From Mesorhizobium sp. 131-2-1 (lineage in GTDB: Bacteria; Pseudomonadota; Alphaproteobacteria; Rhizobiales; Rhizobiaceae), in NCBI RefSeq assembly GCF_016756535.1, contig NZ_AP023247.1, positions 744,001-808,000 on the forward strand: DNA of 64,000 nucleotides. The letters are read 5' to 3'. Below, piece after piece: positions 7,724 through 15,317 of the stretch. Position 1 is the stretch's first letter. The number at the start of each line of letters is the position of its first letter. The notes beneath the pieces were generated by a model. The model saw only the letters and a list, made by a program, of their open reading frames with translations. It did not search any database and was not told the DNA's origin. The position numbers and the translations under genes were made by a program.

Positions 7724-7946
7724 GGCGGGCTCCGGCTGCTGTTTCTTCCTGGAGAATAGGACGCGGACGCGGTCCGGTCAAAGCGGCGCGGCGTCACGCG
7801 GGGCGCGTTGTCGCAGCAGTTCGTGCGAAAGCGTCAGGGGAATGATTGTCCAGAAATGTCAGGAGCGGCATTGACTTCCGGCCGCGCGCACCGACATTCA
7901 GCGCAATAAAATCCTCCCGCCCCTTTCAAGCAGCCGTTTTCAGACC

Positions 7947-8873
7947 ATGCCGTCCATCATTTCCATCTCCGGCGTGACCAAGACCTACGCCACCGGTTTC
8001 AAGGCCTTGAAGGAGATCAACCTCGACATCGAGCGCGGCGAGATCTTCGCGCTGCTCGGACCGAACGGCGCCGGCAAGACGACGCTGATCTCGATCGTCT
8101 GCGGCATCGTCAACCGCTCGTCGGGCACGGTCACGGTCGACGGCCACGACATCAGCAAGAATTATCGCGCCGCGCGCAGCCTGATCGGGCTGGTGCCGCA
8201 GGAGCTGACCATCGACGCCTTCGAGACCGTCTGGGCGACGGTCAACTACAGCCGCGGCCTGTTCGGCAAGCCGACCAACCATGCCTTCGTCGAGAAGGTG
8301 CTGCGCGACCTCTCACTGTGGGAGAAGAAGGACGCCAAGGCGATCACGCTTTCGGGCGGCATGAAGCGCCGGCTGATGATCGCCAAGGCGCTGTCGCACG
8401 AGCCGCGCGTGCTGTTCCTCGACGAGCCGACGGCCGGCGTCGACGTCGAACTGCGCCAGGACATGTGGGCGATGGTGCGCCGGCTGCGCGAGGACGGCGT
8501 GACCATCATCCTCACCACCCACTATATCGAGGAAGCCGAGGCGATGGCCGACCGCGTCGGCGTCATCAACCGCGGCGAGATCGTCCTGGTCGACGACAAG
8601 GCCGAGCTGATGCGCAAGCTCGGCCGCAAGCGGTTGACGCTGGAGCTGCGCAGTCCGCTTGCCGCCGTTCCCGAGGCCATCTCGCGTTACGCGCTGGAGC
8701 TGTCGCCCGATGGCGGGCGATTGACCTACACCTATGACAACCAGAGCGACCGGCCGGGCGTCGCCTCGCTGATCCGCGACCTCGAGGCGGCCGGCATCCA
8801 GTTCCGCGACATCGAGACGGAGAACAGCTCGCTGGAGGAGATCTTCGTCAGTCTGTTGAGGCAAGAGCCATGA
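7947..8873 (+). CDS. ABC-2 type exporter, ATP-binding protein (YadG-like)
   Basis: Nucleotide-binding subunit of an ABC-2 type exporter, 308 residues. Walker [10 protein letters not shown] (about residue 39), signature LSGGMKRR, Walker B VLFLDEPT and the switch His in TTHYIEE are all present. A C-terminal extension of about 90 residues after the ATPase core is typical of the CcmA/DrrA-like group. It overlaps the permease gene by four bases (ATGA). The arrangement and sequence resemble E. coli YadG/YadH, whose substrate is unknown. Confidence 0.9.
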   Translation: MPSIISISGVTKTYATGFKALKEINLDIERGEIFALLGPNGAGKTTLISIVCGIVNRSSGTVTVDGHDISKNYRAARSLIGLVPQELTIDAFETVWATVNYSRGLFGKPTNHAFVEKVLRDLSLWEKKDAKAITLSGGMKRRLMIAKALSHEPRVLFLDEPTAGVDVELRQDMWAMVRRLREDGVTIILTTHYIEEAEAMADRVGVINRGEIVLVDDKAELMRKLGRKRLTLELRSPLAAVPEAISRYALELSPDGGRLTYTYDNQSDRPGVASLIRDLEAAGIQFRDIETENSSLEEIFVSLLRQEP

Positions 8874-9631
8874 ATTTTCGCGCGGTATGGGCGATCTACC
8901 GAATGGAGATGGCGCGCGCGCTGCGCACCGTGCTGCAGAGCATCATCTCGCCGGTGCTGTCGACCTCGCTCTACTTCGTCGTCTTCGGCTCGGCGATCGG
9001 CTCGCGCATCACCGAGATCGACGGCATCAGCTACGGCGCCTTCATCGTGCCGGGGCTGATCATGCTGTCGCTTTTGACGCAGTCGATCTCCAACGCCTCC
9101 TTCGCCATCTATTTCCCGAAATTCGTCGGCTCGATCTACGAGCTGCTGTCGGCGCCGGTCTCCTATCTGGAGATCGTGCTGGCCTATGTCGGGGGTGCGG
9201 CGACCAAGTCGATCATCCTCGGCCTGATCATCCTCGCCACCGCCTCGCTGTTCGTGCCGCTGCACATCGAACACCCGTTCTGGATGATCGCCTTCCTGGT
9301 GCTGACGGCGGTGACGTTCAGCCTGTTCGGCTTCATCATCGGCATCTGGGCGAAGAGCTTCGAGCAGCTGCAGCTGGTGCCGCTGTTGATCATCACGCCG
9401 CTGACCTTCCTCGGCGGCAGCTTCTATTCGATCAACATGCTGCCCGGCATCTGGCGCACGGTGACGCTGTTCAATCCGGTCGTCTACCTGATCAGCGGGT
9501 TCCGCTGGAGCTTTTACGGCAAGTCGGATGTCTCGGTCGGCATCAGCCTCGGCATGACGGTCGTGTTCCTGGCTATCTGCATCGCGATCGTCGCCTGGAT
9601 TTTCCGCACCGGGTATCGGTTGAGGAACTGA
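8870..9631 (+). CDS. ABC-2 type exporter, permease (YadH-like)
   Basis: Membrane subunit of 253 residues with six predicted hydrophobic segments. It contains the ABC-2 signature region [38 protein letters not shown] near residues 180-220. It is translationally coupled to the ATPase gene upstream. Each subunit would act as a homodimer. A hairpin-rich repeat follows 39 bases after the stop and may end the transcript. Confidence 0.9.
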   Translation: MNFRAVWAIYRMEMARALRTVLQSIISPVLSTSLYFVVFGSAIGSRITEIDGISYGAFIVPGLIMLSLLTQSISNASFAIYFPKFVGSIYELLSAPVSYLEIVLAYVGGAATKSIILGLIILATASLFVPLHIEHPFWMIAFLVLTAVTFSLFGFIIGIWAKSFEQLQLVPLLIITPLTFLGGSFYSINMLPGIWRTVTLFNPVVYLISGFRWSFYGKSDVSVGISLGMTVVFLAICIAIVAWIFRTGYRLRN

Positions 9632-9670
9632 CGAGCAACGTCACCTTTTTCGCGCGTCAGGTCCGCTGAG

Positions 9671-9787
9671 ATTCAGGTCAGGCCGAGCCGAAAATGGTGG
9701 TCTCCGAGAACCGGAGCGGAGCGTACTGAGGTACGTGAGCACCGGAAGCGCAGGAGACCGCCATTTGCAGGCCGGCATCACCTGAAT
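9671..9787. repeat. Nested inverted repeat (ATTCAGGT type)
   Basis: Outer arms ATTCAGGT at 9671 and ACCTGAAT ending 9787; inner arms AAAATGGTGGTCTCC and GGAGACCGCCATTT. The left end GATTCAGGTCAGGCCG recurs at 46788. It lies between the convergent ABC permease and DUF2156 genes and could act as a two-way transcription end. Confidence 0.75.
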
Positions 9788-9797
9788 ATCGACGGAC

Positions 9798-10835
9798 CTA
9801 GATCGCCTTCACCAGCCGCAGCAGGCCAAGCATCTCGACAAAAGTCCCCTTGCGGAACGCGACATAGGTCGGCTGTTCCTGGCCGTGGAAACGGCGCTTG
9901 AACGCCGCCTGGCCCTGCAGGTTGAACTTCGAACGATTGATCCAGGCGGACGCGTAGGCGCGCTGGAATGTGCCGCGCCAGAAGCTCGATTCGGCGAAGC
10001 CGCTGGCTTCGATGTCGACCAGCGGCGACAGGCCCAGCGTGACGACGGAAATGCCTTCCTCGCGAAAACGGTCGACGGCGAATTTGGTCAGGCCGATCTC
10101 GGCGTGAGGCGTGGCGTCGATATGCTTGCGCTTGAAGGCGGTCGTGTAGCCGATAACCTTGCCGTCGCTGAACAGCGGATCGAAATCGAGCAGGGCGACC
10201 AGCTCGCCATCCGGCCCACGCAGCACGAAACGGCGCATGTCGGCGCCGAGATGATCGGCGAAGGGCCGGTTGAGGAAGCCCATCTCCCAGCGCTTGACGA
10301 TGCGCTCGCCGCGCCAGTTCTCGGACAGCCTGGCGATCTCGTCGAGGAAGATGTTGCGCCTGTCCTCCTCGAAGGAATAGCCCTTCTTCGACAGCCAGCG
10401 CTCCGAATAGCGCACCGTCTCGTTGCGCTTGCCGGAGAAGTCATGCGCGGGCAGGACGAGCCTTGTGTCGATACCCAGGCGGTTGACCTGGTAGCCGAGC
10501 CCGGCCAGCACCCGCGCGGTTTCGGCGCCGATCTGCACGAACCAGGGACCGCCGGCGGCTTCGACGAAGCGCTTGATGTAGCCGGGGCGGTCAGACGGAT
10601 GCACCACCGGATCGCCCAGCGCGAAATGGTGCTTCATCTTGGTACCGAAGGCGATGTAGCCGTCGCCGTCGCTGAAATAGGACAGTTTCTGCTGCACGGC
10701 GGTGGAGTAGGCGAGCGAGAAGTCGCCATGCCGGCGCACCAGCGCCAGGCGCTCGAGATGCGTCAGCTCGCGCCGCGGGACCTTGGGTGCTGCGTCTTCG
10801 AGAAACCTGTCAATGTAGATGCGCAAGGAGGGCAT
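9798..10835 (-). CDS. DUF2156 protein, soluble lysyl-PG-synthase-like domain
   Basis: Protein of 345 residues that matches the C-terminal aminoacyl-transfer domain of MprF/LpiA-type phosphatidylglycerol lysyltransferases (two GNAT-like halves). Recognisable parts are SLAYSTAVQQKLSYFSDGDGYIAFG, KWEMGFLNRP-like and TLGLSPL. There is no membrane flippase domain, so it is not a full LpiA. Substrate unknown. The start at 10835 (MPSLRIYIDRFLED) is chosen because the family similarity begins there; an in-frame ATG at 10907 is an alternative, and neither has a strong ribosome site. Confidence 0.78.
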   Translation of the reverse strand: MPSLRIYIDRFLEDAAPKVPRRELTHLERLALVRRHGDFSLAYSTAVQQKLSYFSDGDGYIAFGTKMKHHFALGDPVVHPSDRPGYIKRFVEAAGGPWFVQIGAETARVLAGLGYQVNRLGIDTRLVLPAHDFSGKRNETVRYSERWLSKKGYSFEEDRRNIFLDEIARLSENWRGERIVKRWEMGFLNRPFADHLGADMRRFVLRGPDGELVALLDFDPLFSDGKVIGYTTAFKRKHIDATPHAEIGLTKFAVDRFREEGISVVTLGLSPLVDIEASGFAESSFWRGTFQRAYASAWINRSKFNLQGQAAFKRRFHGQEQPTYVAFRKGTFVEMLGLLRLVKAI

Positions 10836-11092
10836 GAGGTTCCGCGTGCCGATAGATGGAGACCCGTCGACGCACAGGGCCCGAATCAGTCGCCTTGGTG
10901 CGGCCATTGATACCGCGCAGGCGCCATATAGGATGCAATCGGCGCCGACAGAAGGGCAAATCTCGGCCAAATGGTGGCAGGCGAACAGCGCGCCATGCGC
11001 CCTCATCGGCCAGATCGGCCTGCACCTTGTGGTGGCAGGCTTGGCGGTGGTTCAGCGTGCCGGATAGGGGCACGCGACTGTTGTCGCCGACC

Positions 11093-11317
11093 TCAGGCCG
11101 ACTTTGAATCGAGGCGTCGGAAGCCGACGGCTTCCATCAGCATGTCCTCTTCGACCATGCCGGCATTGTGCAGGGCAAGCAGGGTCAGGGCTATTTCCCG
11201 CGCTTTGGCGGAATCGGGATGCGCTTGGCGCCGCTGGCAGGCCTCGTCAAAGACGCGCTGCAGCCTGGCGATGTCGGCAGGCTTGAGCAGGCCACGGTCA
11301 TAAACAGACTTTGGCAT
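11093..11317 (-). CDS. Conserved small protein, 74 residues
   Basis: A short acidic-basic helical protein beginning MPKSVYDRGLLKPADIARLQ, with no membrane segment, no Cys and no motif I recognise. A good ribosome site, AGGAGA, stands 6 bases upstream of the ATG. The predicted composition is mostly alpha helix (LQRVFDEACQRR, AKAREIALTLLALHNAG). It stands alone between the DUF2156 gene and phoX, both on the same strand. Function unknown. Confidence 0.7.
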   Translation of the reverse strand: MPKSVYDRGLLKPADIARLQRVFDEACQRRQAHPDSAKAREIALTLLALHNAGMVEEDMLMEAVGFRRLDSKSA

Positions 11318-11463
11318 GGCGGGTCTCCTGACAAGGACCTAGGGCGCCACGCATAAATTGCCAATCTTTCCCGAAGCTTGACTGTCCCTGACATGAAAAG
11401 GAGGGATCTCGGCCTGCCGAAATCCCTCCCATGCTCGCGCAGCCTCTACGGACTGGCAGTGCC

Positions 11464-13467
11464 TCAGACCGCGATTTTGCCGCCGCCCTGTTTGGTGATG
11501 GCGACCACCGACGGCCTGACCGGCATGTCGGGCTTGAAGTCGGGCCAGCGGGTCGACAGGTCCTCATAGTAGGAGGGACGGCCGAAAGCTTCCCAATCCT
11601 CGCCGCCGTCGCCCGGATGCTGGACGGCGACGAAGGCGGTTTGGTCGTCCGGCGCGAACAGCGGGCCGCACATCTCGGCGCCGATCGGCACGCGGAAGAA
11701 CAGCTTCGAGGTCGCCCGCGCGGCGCCCTCGGTGTCGACCGCCCACAGGCCGTCGGTGCGGCCGGTGGCCTTCGGGCCCTGGCCGTCGGTGGCGACCCAC
11801 AGGCGGCCCGCCGAATCGACGGCGCAATTGTCCGGCATGCCGAACCAGCCATTGGCGGTGGTCGCGGTCGAGAAGGTGGCGCCGACGTCGGCCACCGACG
11901 GGTCGCCGCATTTCAGCATCACTTCCCACTTGCCCTTGGTGGCGGCAAAGTCGCCGCCATCCTCCGATATCTCGATGATATGGCCGAAGGCGTTCGCCGC
12001 GCGCGGATTGGCGGCGTCGACCTGCTCTGCCTTGCGCTTGGAATTGTTGGTCAGCATGACATAGACCTTGCCGTTGGCGCCGTTGGGCTGGATGTCCTCG
12101 GGACGATCCATCTTGGTGGCGCCGAGCAGGTCGGCGGCGCGGCGCGTCTCGATCAGCACGTCGGCCTGGCTGGCAAAGCCGTTCTCCGCCGTCAGCGGGC
12201 CCTGGCCAAAGGCGATCGGCATCCATTCGACCGAACCATCCTCGGCGAATTTGGCGACGTGCAGCGTGCCGTCGTCGAGCAGGTCCTTGTTGGCCGCGCG
12301 GTCGTCGGGGTTGAACTTGCCCGTGGTGACGAATTTGTAGGCATAGTCGAAGCGCTCGTCGTCGCCGAGGTAGAAGACGACGCGGCCGTCCTTGGCGACG
12401 ATCGATTCAGCACCCTCATGCTTGAAGCGACCCATGGCGGTGCGCTTGCGCGGCACCGAATTCGGATCATTGACGTCGACCTCGACGACCCAGCCGAAGC
12501 GGTTCGGCTCGTTCGGCTCCTTGGCAAGGTCGAAGCGGTCGTAATGCGAGCCCCACTCATAGGCGCCTTCCGGAATGCCGAGGCGCTTGTAATTGGCGGC
12601 TTCCTTATGGCCTTCCGGCAGCTCGCCGGTGAAATAGCCGTGGATGTTCTCCTCGGCCATCACATAGGTGCCCCATGGGGTGACGCCGCCGGCGCAATTG
12701 TTGAAGGTGCCGATGACCTTGGTGCCGGAGGGATCGGCATTGGTCTTGACGCGATCATGGCCGGCGACCGGGCCGGCGAGCTGCATCTCGGTGTTGGAAG
12801 TGATGCGGCGGTTGAGCTTGCCATCGCGCACCACCTGCCACTTGCCGCCGTCCTTGCGGATCTCGACGATTGTGCCGCCATGCGCCGCCATCTCGATATC
12901 GACCTGCTCCTTGCTGAGCGGTGCCACCTCGGCCGCCTTCTTGCCGTCCTTGTCGACGATCTTGACGATGCCGGGGAACATCAGATGCGGGTTGGTGTAT
13001 TCGTGGTTGACGACCAAGAGGCCGTGCTCGGCCGAGCCGTCGATCGCGATATAGCCGACATAGTCGTTGTTGTAGCCGAACTGTTTCGCCTGGGCCTCGG
13101 CCGACTGTTTCACCGGGTCGAATTCCGGTGAGTCGGCAAACAGCGGGTCTCCCCAGCGCAACAGCACGTCGGCGTCGTAACCCGGCGCGACATGGTGCTT
13201 GTCGTCGATGCCGGCCTCGAGCTCGTCGAACTTGAAAGCAGAAGCCTCGGCGGCGCGGGCATCGTCGGCGGCGACGAGCGCCAGCGGGCTGACGGTGGCG
13301 GCGATGGCCGAAACGGCCAGCGAACCCTTCAGGAACCCACGGCGCGAGAAGCGCGCGGCAATGATCTCACCCATGGTGCGGTTGTCGGTGGGATTGACGG
13401 CCGGGCCGTCATTCTCCTCGAGCAGGCTGGTGCGGAAACCGGTGTCAGCGGAGCGGGGATCGGTCAT
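11464..13467 (-). CDS. phoX: PhoX-family alkaline phosphatase (DUF839)
   Basis: Exported phosphomonoesterase of the PhoX type, 667 residues, a beta-propeller enzyme using Ca and Fe. A twin-arginine signal, SRRGFLKGS, lies at about residue 41-49, later than usual but typical of PhoX, which has a long N-terminal region. Family segments seen include LLVVNHEYTNPHLMFPG, NNCAGGVTPWGTYVMAEEN, GRFKHEGAES and PDNCAVDSAGRLWVATDGQ. The protein would be folded in the cytoplasm and sent out by Tat. A PHO-box candidate lies 60 bases upstream, in line with phosphate-starvation control by PhoB. Confidence 0.93.
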   Translation of the reverse strand: MTDPRSADTGFRTSLLEENDGPAVNPTDNRTMGEIIAARFSRRGFLKGSLAVSAIAATVSPLALVAADDARAAEASAFKFDELEAGIDDKHHVAPGYDADVLLRWGDPLFADSPEFDPVKQSAEAQAKQFGYNNDYVGYIAIDGSAEHGLLVVNHEYTNPHLMFPGIVKIVDKDGKKAAEVAPLSKEQVDIEMAAHGGTIVEIRKDGGKWQVVRDGKLNRRITSNTEMQLAGPVAGHDRVKTNADPSGTKVIGTFNNCAGGVTPWGTYVMAEENIHGYFTGELPEGHKEAANYKRLGIPEGAYEWGSHYDRFDLAKEPNEPNRFGWVVEVDVNDPNSVPRKRTAMGRFKHEGAESIVAKDGRVVFYLGDDERFDYAYKFVTTGKFNPDDRAANKDLLDDGTLHVAKFAEDGSVEWMPIAFGQGPLTAENGFASQADVLIETRRAADLLGATKMDRPEDIQPNGANGKVYVMLTNNSKRKAEQVDAANPRAANAFGHIIEISEDGGDFAATKGKWEVMLKCGDPSVADVGATFSTATTANGWFGMPDNCAVDSAGRLWVATDGQGPKATGRTDGLWAVDTEGAARATSKLFFRVPIGAEMCGPLFAPDDQTAFVAVQHPGDGGEDWEAFGRPSYYEDLSTRWPDFKPDMPVRPSVVAITKQGGGKIAV

Positions 13468-13526
13468 GAGCTTTCCTCTGGCTTCTTGGCTGGAGCATGT
13501 GACCTGTCGACCCGTAAAGCCGCTTG

Positions 13527-13544
13527 ATCACATTTTCGTGACAC
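13527..13544 (-). promoter_or_regulatory. Candidate PHO box upstream of phoX
   Basis: On the phoX strand: GTGTCAC-GAAA-ATGTGAT, two 7-base direct half-sites separated by 4 bases, as in the PhoB consensus CTGTCAT-AAAT-CTGTCAT. TGTCAC matches well; the second half has TGTGAT in place of TGTCAT. It sits 60 bases before the start. Confidence 0.6.
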
Positions 13545-13768
13545 GGGATGCGATTTCGGCGAATTATTTGCCGGCTCATGAGCTGCCCTGCCGATCCTGC
13601 CGTCATGCGCCAGCGGCAACCATGGTTGCTTGGGACATATTTTGCGACATCCGGCTTCGGTCCTGTCTGAGCGGGACGCCGGTCGGACGCGCTCTGCTTG
13701 ACGGCCTCGCGCGCTTCGGAAACAAGGACTGCGGCGCATGACGATGGCGGCAACAGGAGAAATGGACC
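13545..13768. other. Intergenic region between phoX and 4-TM protein
   Basis: Together with the PHO-box side this is a 301-base gap. It serves as the divergent promoter region. Apart from the PHO-box candidate and the ribosome site AGGAGA ahead of 13769, I see no gene or repeat in it. Confidence 0.5.
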
Positions 13769-14107
13769 GTGAGTTTCTGGGGACTGGTGCAGCTTGGCGT
13801 TTCGACCGTGATCTTCCTGCTCGCGGCGACCGCGGCCAAGCAATGGGGGCTGGCGCCGAGCCTCGGCAAGATCGTGCTGACGCTGGCGCTCTATTCGATC
13901 GGCAATCTGATCATGCTGAGGCTGATCCGCGAATTCGGCATGTCGGTGTCGTTCAGCCTTTCGGCGGTGATTCAATTGGTATCAGTGAACGTCGTGGCGC
14001 TCGCCTTCTTCGGCGAGAGGGTCAATGCGCTGCAGGCAACCGGGATCGTGCTGGCGATCGCCGCCGTGGCGCTGATCACGCTCGGGCCTTATATGCAGCG
14101 GCTTTAG
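13769..14107 (+). CDS. Small four-helix membrane protein (EamA/SMR-like)
   Basis: Protein of 112 residues that is nearly all membrane: four hydrophobic segments, at about residues 5-23, 32-50, 60-80 and 88-108. The pattern, with FSLSAVIQLVSVNVVALAFFGERVNALQATGIVLAIAAVALITLG at the end, is that of the C-terminal half of EamA/DMT exporters or of a small multidrug resistance protein acting as a dimer. The start is GTG at 13769, supported by AGGAGA 8 bases upstream; the ATG at 13763 is out of frame. The PAP2 phosphatase gene follows 16 bases later and probably shares the transcript. Substrate unknown. Confidence 0.7.
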   Translation: MSFWGLVQLGVSTVIFLLAATAAKQWGLAPSLGKIVLTLALYSIGNLIMLRLIREFGMSVSFSLSAVIQLVSVNVVALAFFGERVNALQATGIVLAIAAVALITLGPYMQRL

Positions 14108-14123
14108 TCGGACCCCCAAGCTG

Positions 14124-14825
14124 ATGAAGTCCTTCGCAACCGCCCTGCTCAACAAGATCGAGTTCCCCGTACTATTGGCCGGACTGGTGATCGCCGGCGG
14201 TCTGTGGGGCTTGGAGGAGCTGATGGAGGTGGCGCGCGCGACCACGCCGCATGCTTTCGACACGGAGATCATGCTCGCCTTCCGCCAGGCGGGGCAACCC
14301 GACGTCCCGATCGGCCCGGCCTGGCTGGAAGGGGCGGTGCGCGACATCACCAGCCTTGGCAGCACCAGCGTTCTGGTGCTGCTGACGACAGCGGTCATCA
14401 TCTACCTGCTGCTGATCCGCCGGCCGACGACCGCGCTGCTGATGTTCGTCGCCGTGGCGGGCGGGCAAGTGCTGTCGAGCCTGCTCAAGTTTGAAGTCGA
14501 CCGGCCACGACCGGATCTTGTTTCGCACCTCGTCAACGAGACCTCGCTGTCCTTTCCGAGTGGCCACGCCATGCTATCGGCGGTGACGTACCTCACCCTG
14601 GGCAGCATGGCGGCCCGCTTCCTGCCGGGACGCACGACGAAGACCTTTGTGCTCGGCCTTGCCATTCTGACGACACTGCTGGTCGGCGCCAGCCGCGTCT
14701 ATCTCGGCGTCCACTGGCCGTCCGACGTGCTTGCCGGCTGGTGTGCCGGCTTCGCCTGGGCCATGCTGTGCTGGCTGGTGGCGCGCTTCCTGCAGCGGCG
14801 CCATGCGGTGGCGGACAGTGAGTGA
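14124..14825 (+). CDS. PAP2-superfamily lipid phosphatase
   Basis: Integral membrane phosphatase of 233 residues. The three PAP2 motifs are clear: KFEVDRPRP (about residue 124), FPSGHAMLS (about 145) and SRVYLGVHWPSDVLAG (about 190). Five or six membrane segments surround them. Likely substrates are phosphatidic acid, phosphatidylglycerol phosphate or undecaprenyl pyrophosphate; the sequence does not decide. It directly follows the small membrane protein gene, suggesting an operon concerned with envelope lipids. Confidence 0.9.
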   Translation: MKSFATALLNKIEFPVLLAGLVIAGGLWGLEELMEVARATTPHAFDTEIMLAFRQAGQPDVPIGPAWLEGAVRDITSLGSTSVLVLLTTAVIIYLLLIRRPTTALLMFVAVAGGQVLSSLLKFEVDRPRPDLVSHLVNETSLSFPSGHAMLSAVTYLTLGSMAARFLPGRTTKTFVLGLAILTTLLVGASRVYLGVHWPSDVLAGWCAGFAWAMLCWLVARFLQRRHAVADSE

Positions 14826-14828
14826 TCC

Positions 14829-14862
14829 ATGTTTCATCCATGCTAAATGATGCTTGAAACAT
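14829..14862. promoter_or_regulatory. Inverted repeat ahead of the XRE-SulP pair
   Basis: ATGTTTCA at 14829-14836 and TGAAACAT at 14855-14862 are perfect inverted copies, centres 26 bases apart. The site lies between the PAP2 stop and the start of the XRE regulator at 14917, where an operator for that regulator would be expected. It could also be a weak terminator stem. Confidence 0.4.
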
Positions 14863-14916
14863 CATGATCCTTATATTATCCATTGATACTGCAGACTCAG
14901 ACAAGGGTTCTGGCCG

Positions 14917-15195
14917 ATGATCACCGCCCAGCAGATGCGCGCCGCGAGGGCGCTGGCCGGCATCGATCAGAAGACGTTGGCCGAGCGCGCCGGGGTTTCG
15001 CTTCCGACCATCCAGCGCATGGAGGCGAGCGACGGCGTCGTCAGGGGCGTGGTCGACACGCTGATGAAGGTCATCCAGGCGCTCGACGAGGCCGGGGTGG
15101 AATTGATCGGCGATAACCAGGCCAGCGAGCGCGGCGGCCGGGGCGTGCGCCTCAAGCCGGTCGCGCCGTCCAATCCGAAAGCTGAGCCGGCATAA
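14917..15195 (+). CDS. XRE-family HTH protein
   Basis: Protein of 92 residues. Residues 1-60 are a Cro/CI-type helix-turn-helix (QMRAARALAGIDQKTLAERAGVSLPTIQRMEASDG), followed by an alpha-helical segment and a basic, disordered tail. Short proteins of this kind commonly stand ahead of SulP transporter genes in alphaproteobacteria, which is the case here (122 bases). It probably regulates itself and the transporter gene (inference). No ligand domain is present. Confidence 0.8.
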   Translation: MITAQQMRAARALAGIDQKTLAERAGVSLPTIQRMEASDGVVRGVVDTLMKVIQALDEAGVELIGDNQASERGGRGVRLKPVAPSNPKAEPA

Positions 15196-15251
15196 GTCGC
15201 GACGGCGACCGCCGACAATCCTGCCGACGATCCCACCGCCGCAGTCTTTGT

Positions 15252-15300
15252 TATGCATGTCGTTGCCAAGACCGCTTCGCGCTATTGGGCGACATGCATA
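15252..15300. repeat. Palindromic element in the SulP leader
   Basis: TATGCATGTCG at 15252-15262 and CGACATGCATA at 15290-15300 are perfect 11-base inverted arms around 27 bases. The element ends 17 bases before the SulP start codon, so its hairpin would sit just upstream of the ribosome site. The arm sequence resembles an abundant dispersed palindrome I remember from Rhizobiales genomes (not checked). Confidence 0.7.
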
Positions 15301-15317
15301 GGCGCGGAAGGCAGTCC

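Noticed and set aside
5287..7759. Long plus-strand frames opposite cydB and cydA
   Set aside because: Their products are Gln/Asp/Arg-rich low-complexity shadows of a GC-rich membrane-protein gene pair with clear family motifs on the minus strand.
7724..7946. FNR/ANR box ahead of cydAB
   Set aside because: No TTGAT-N4-ATCAA or close variant was found in the divergent region.
11431..13131. 566-codon plus-strand frame opposite phoX
   Set aside because: No motif or ribosome site; phoX on the other strand has a Tat signal and all family segments.
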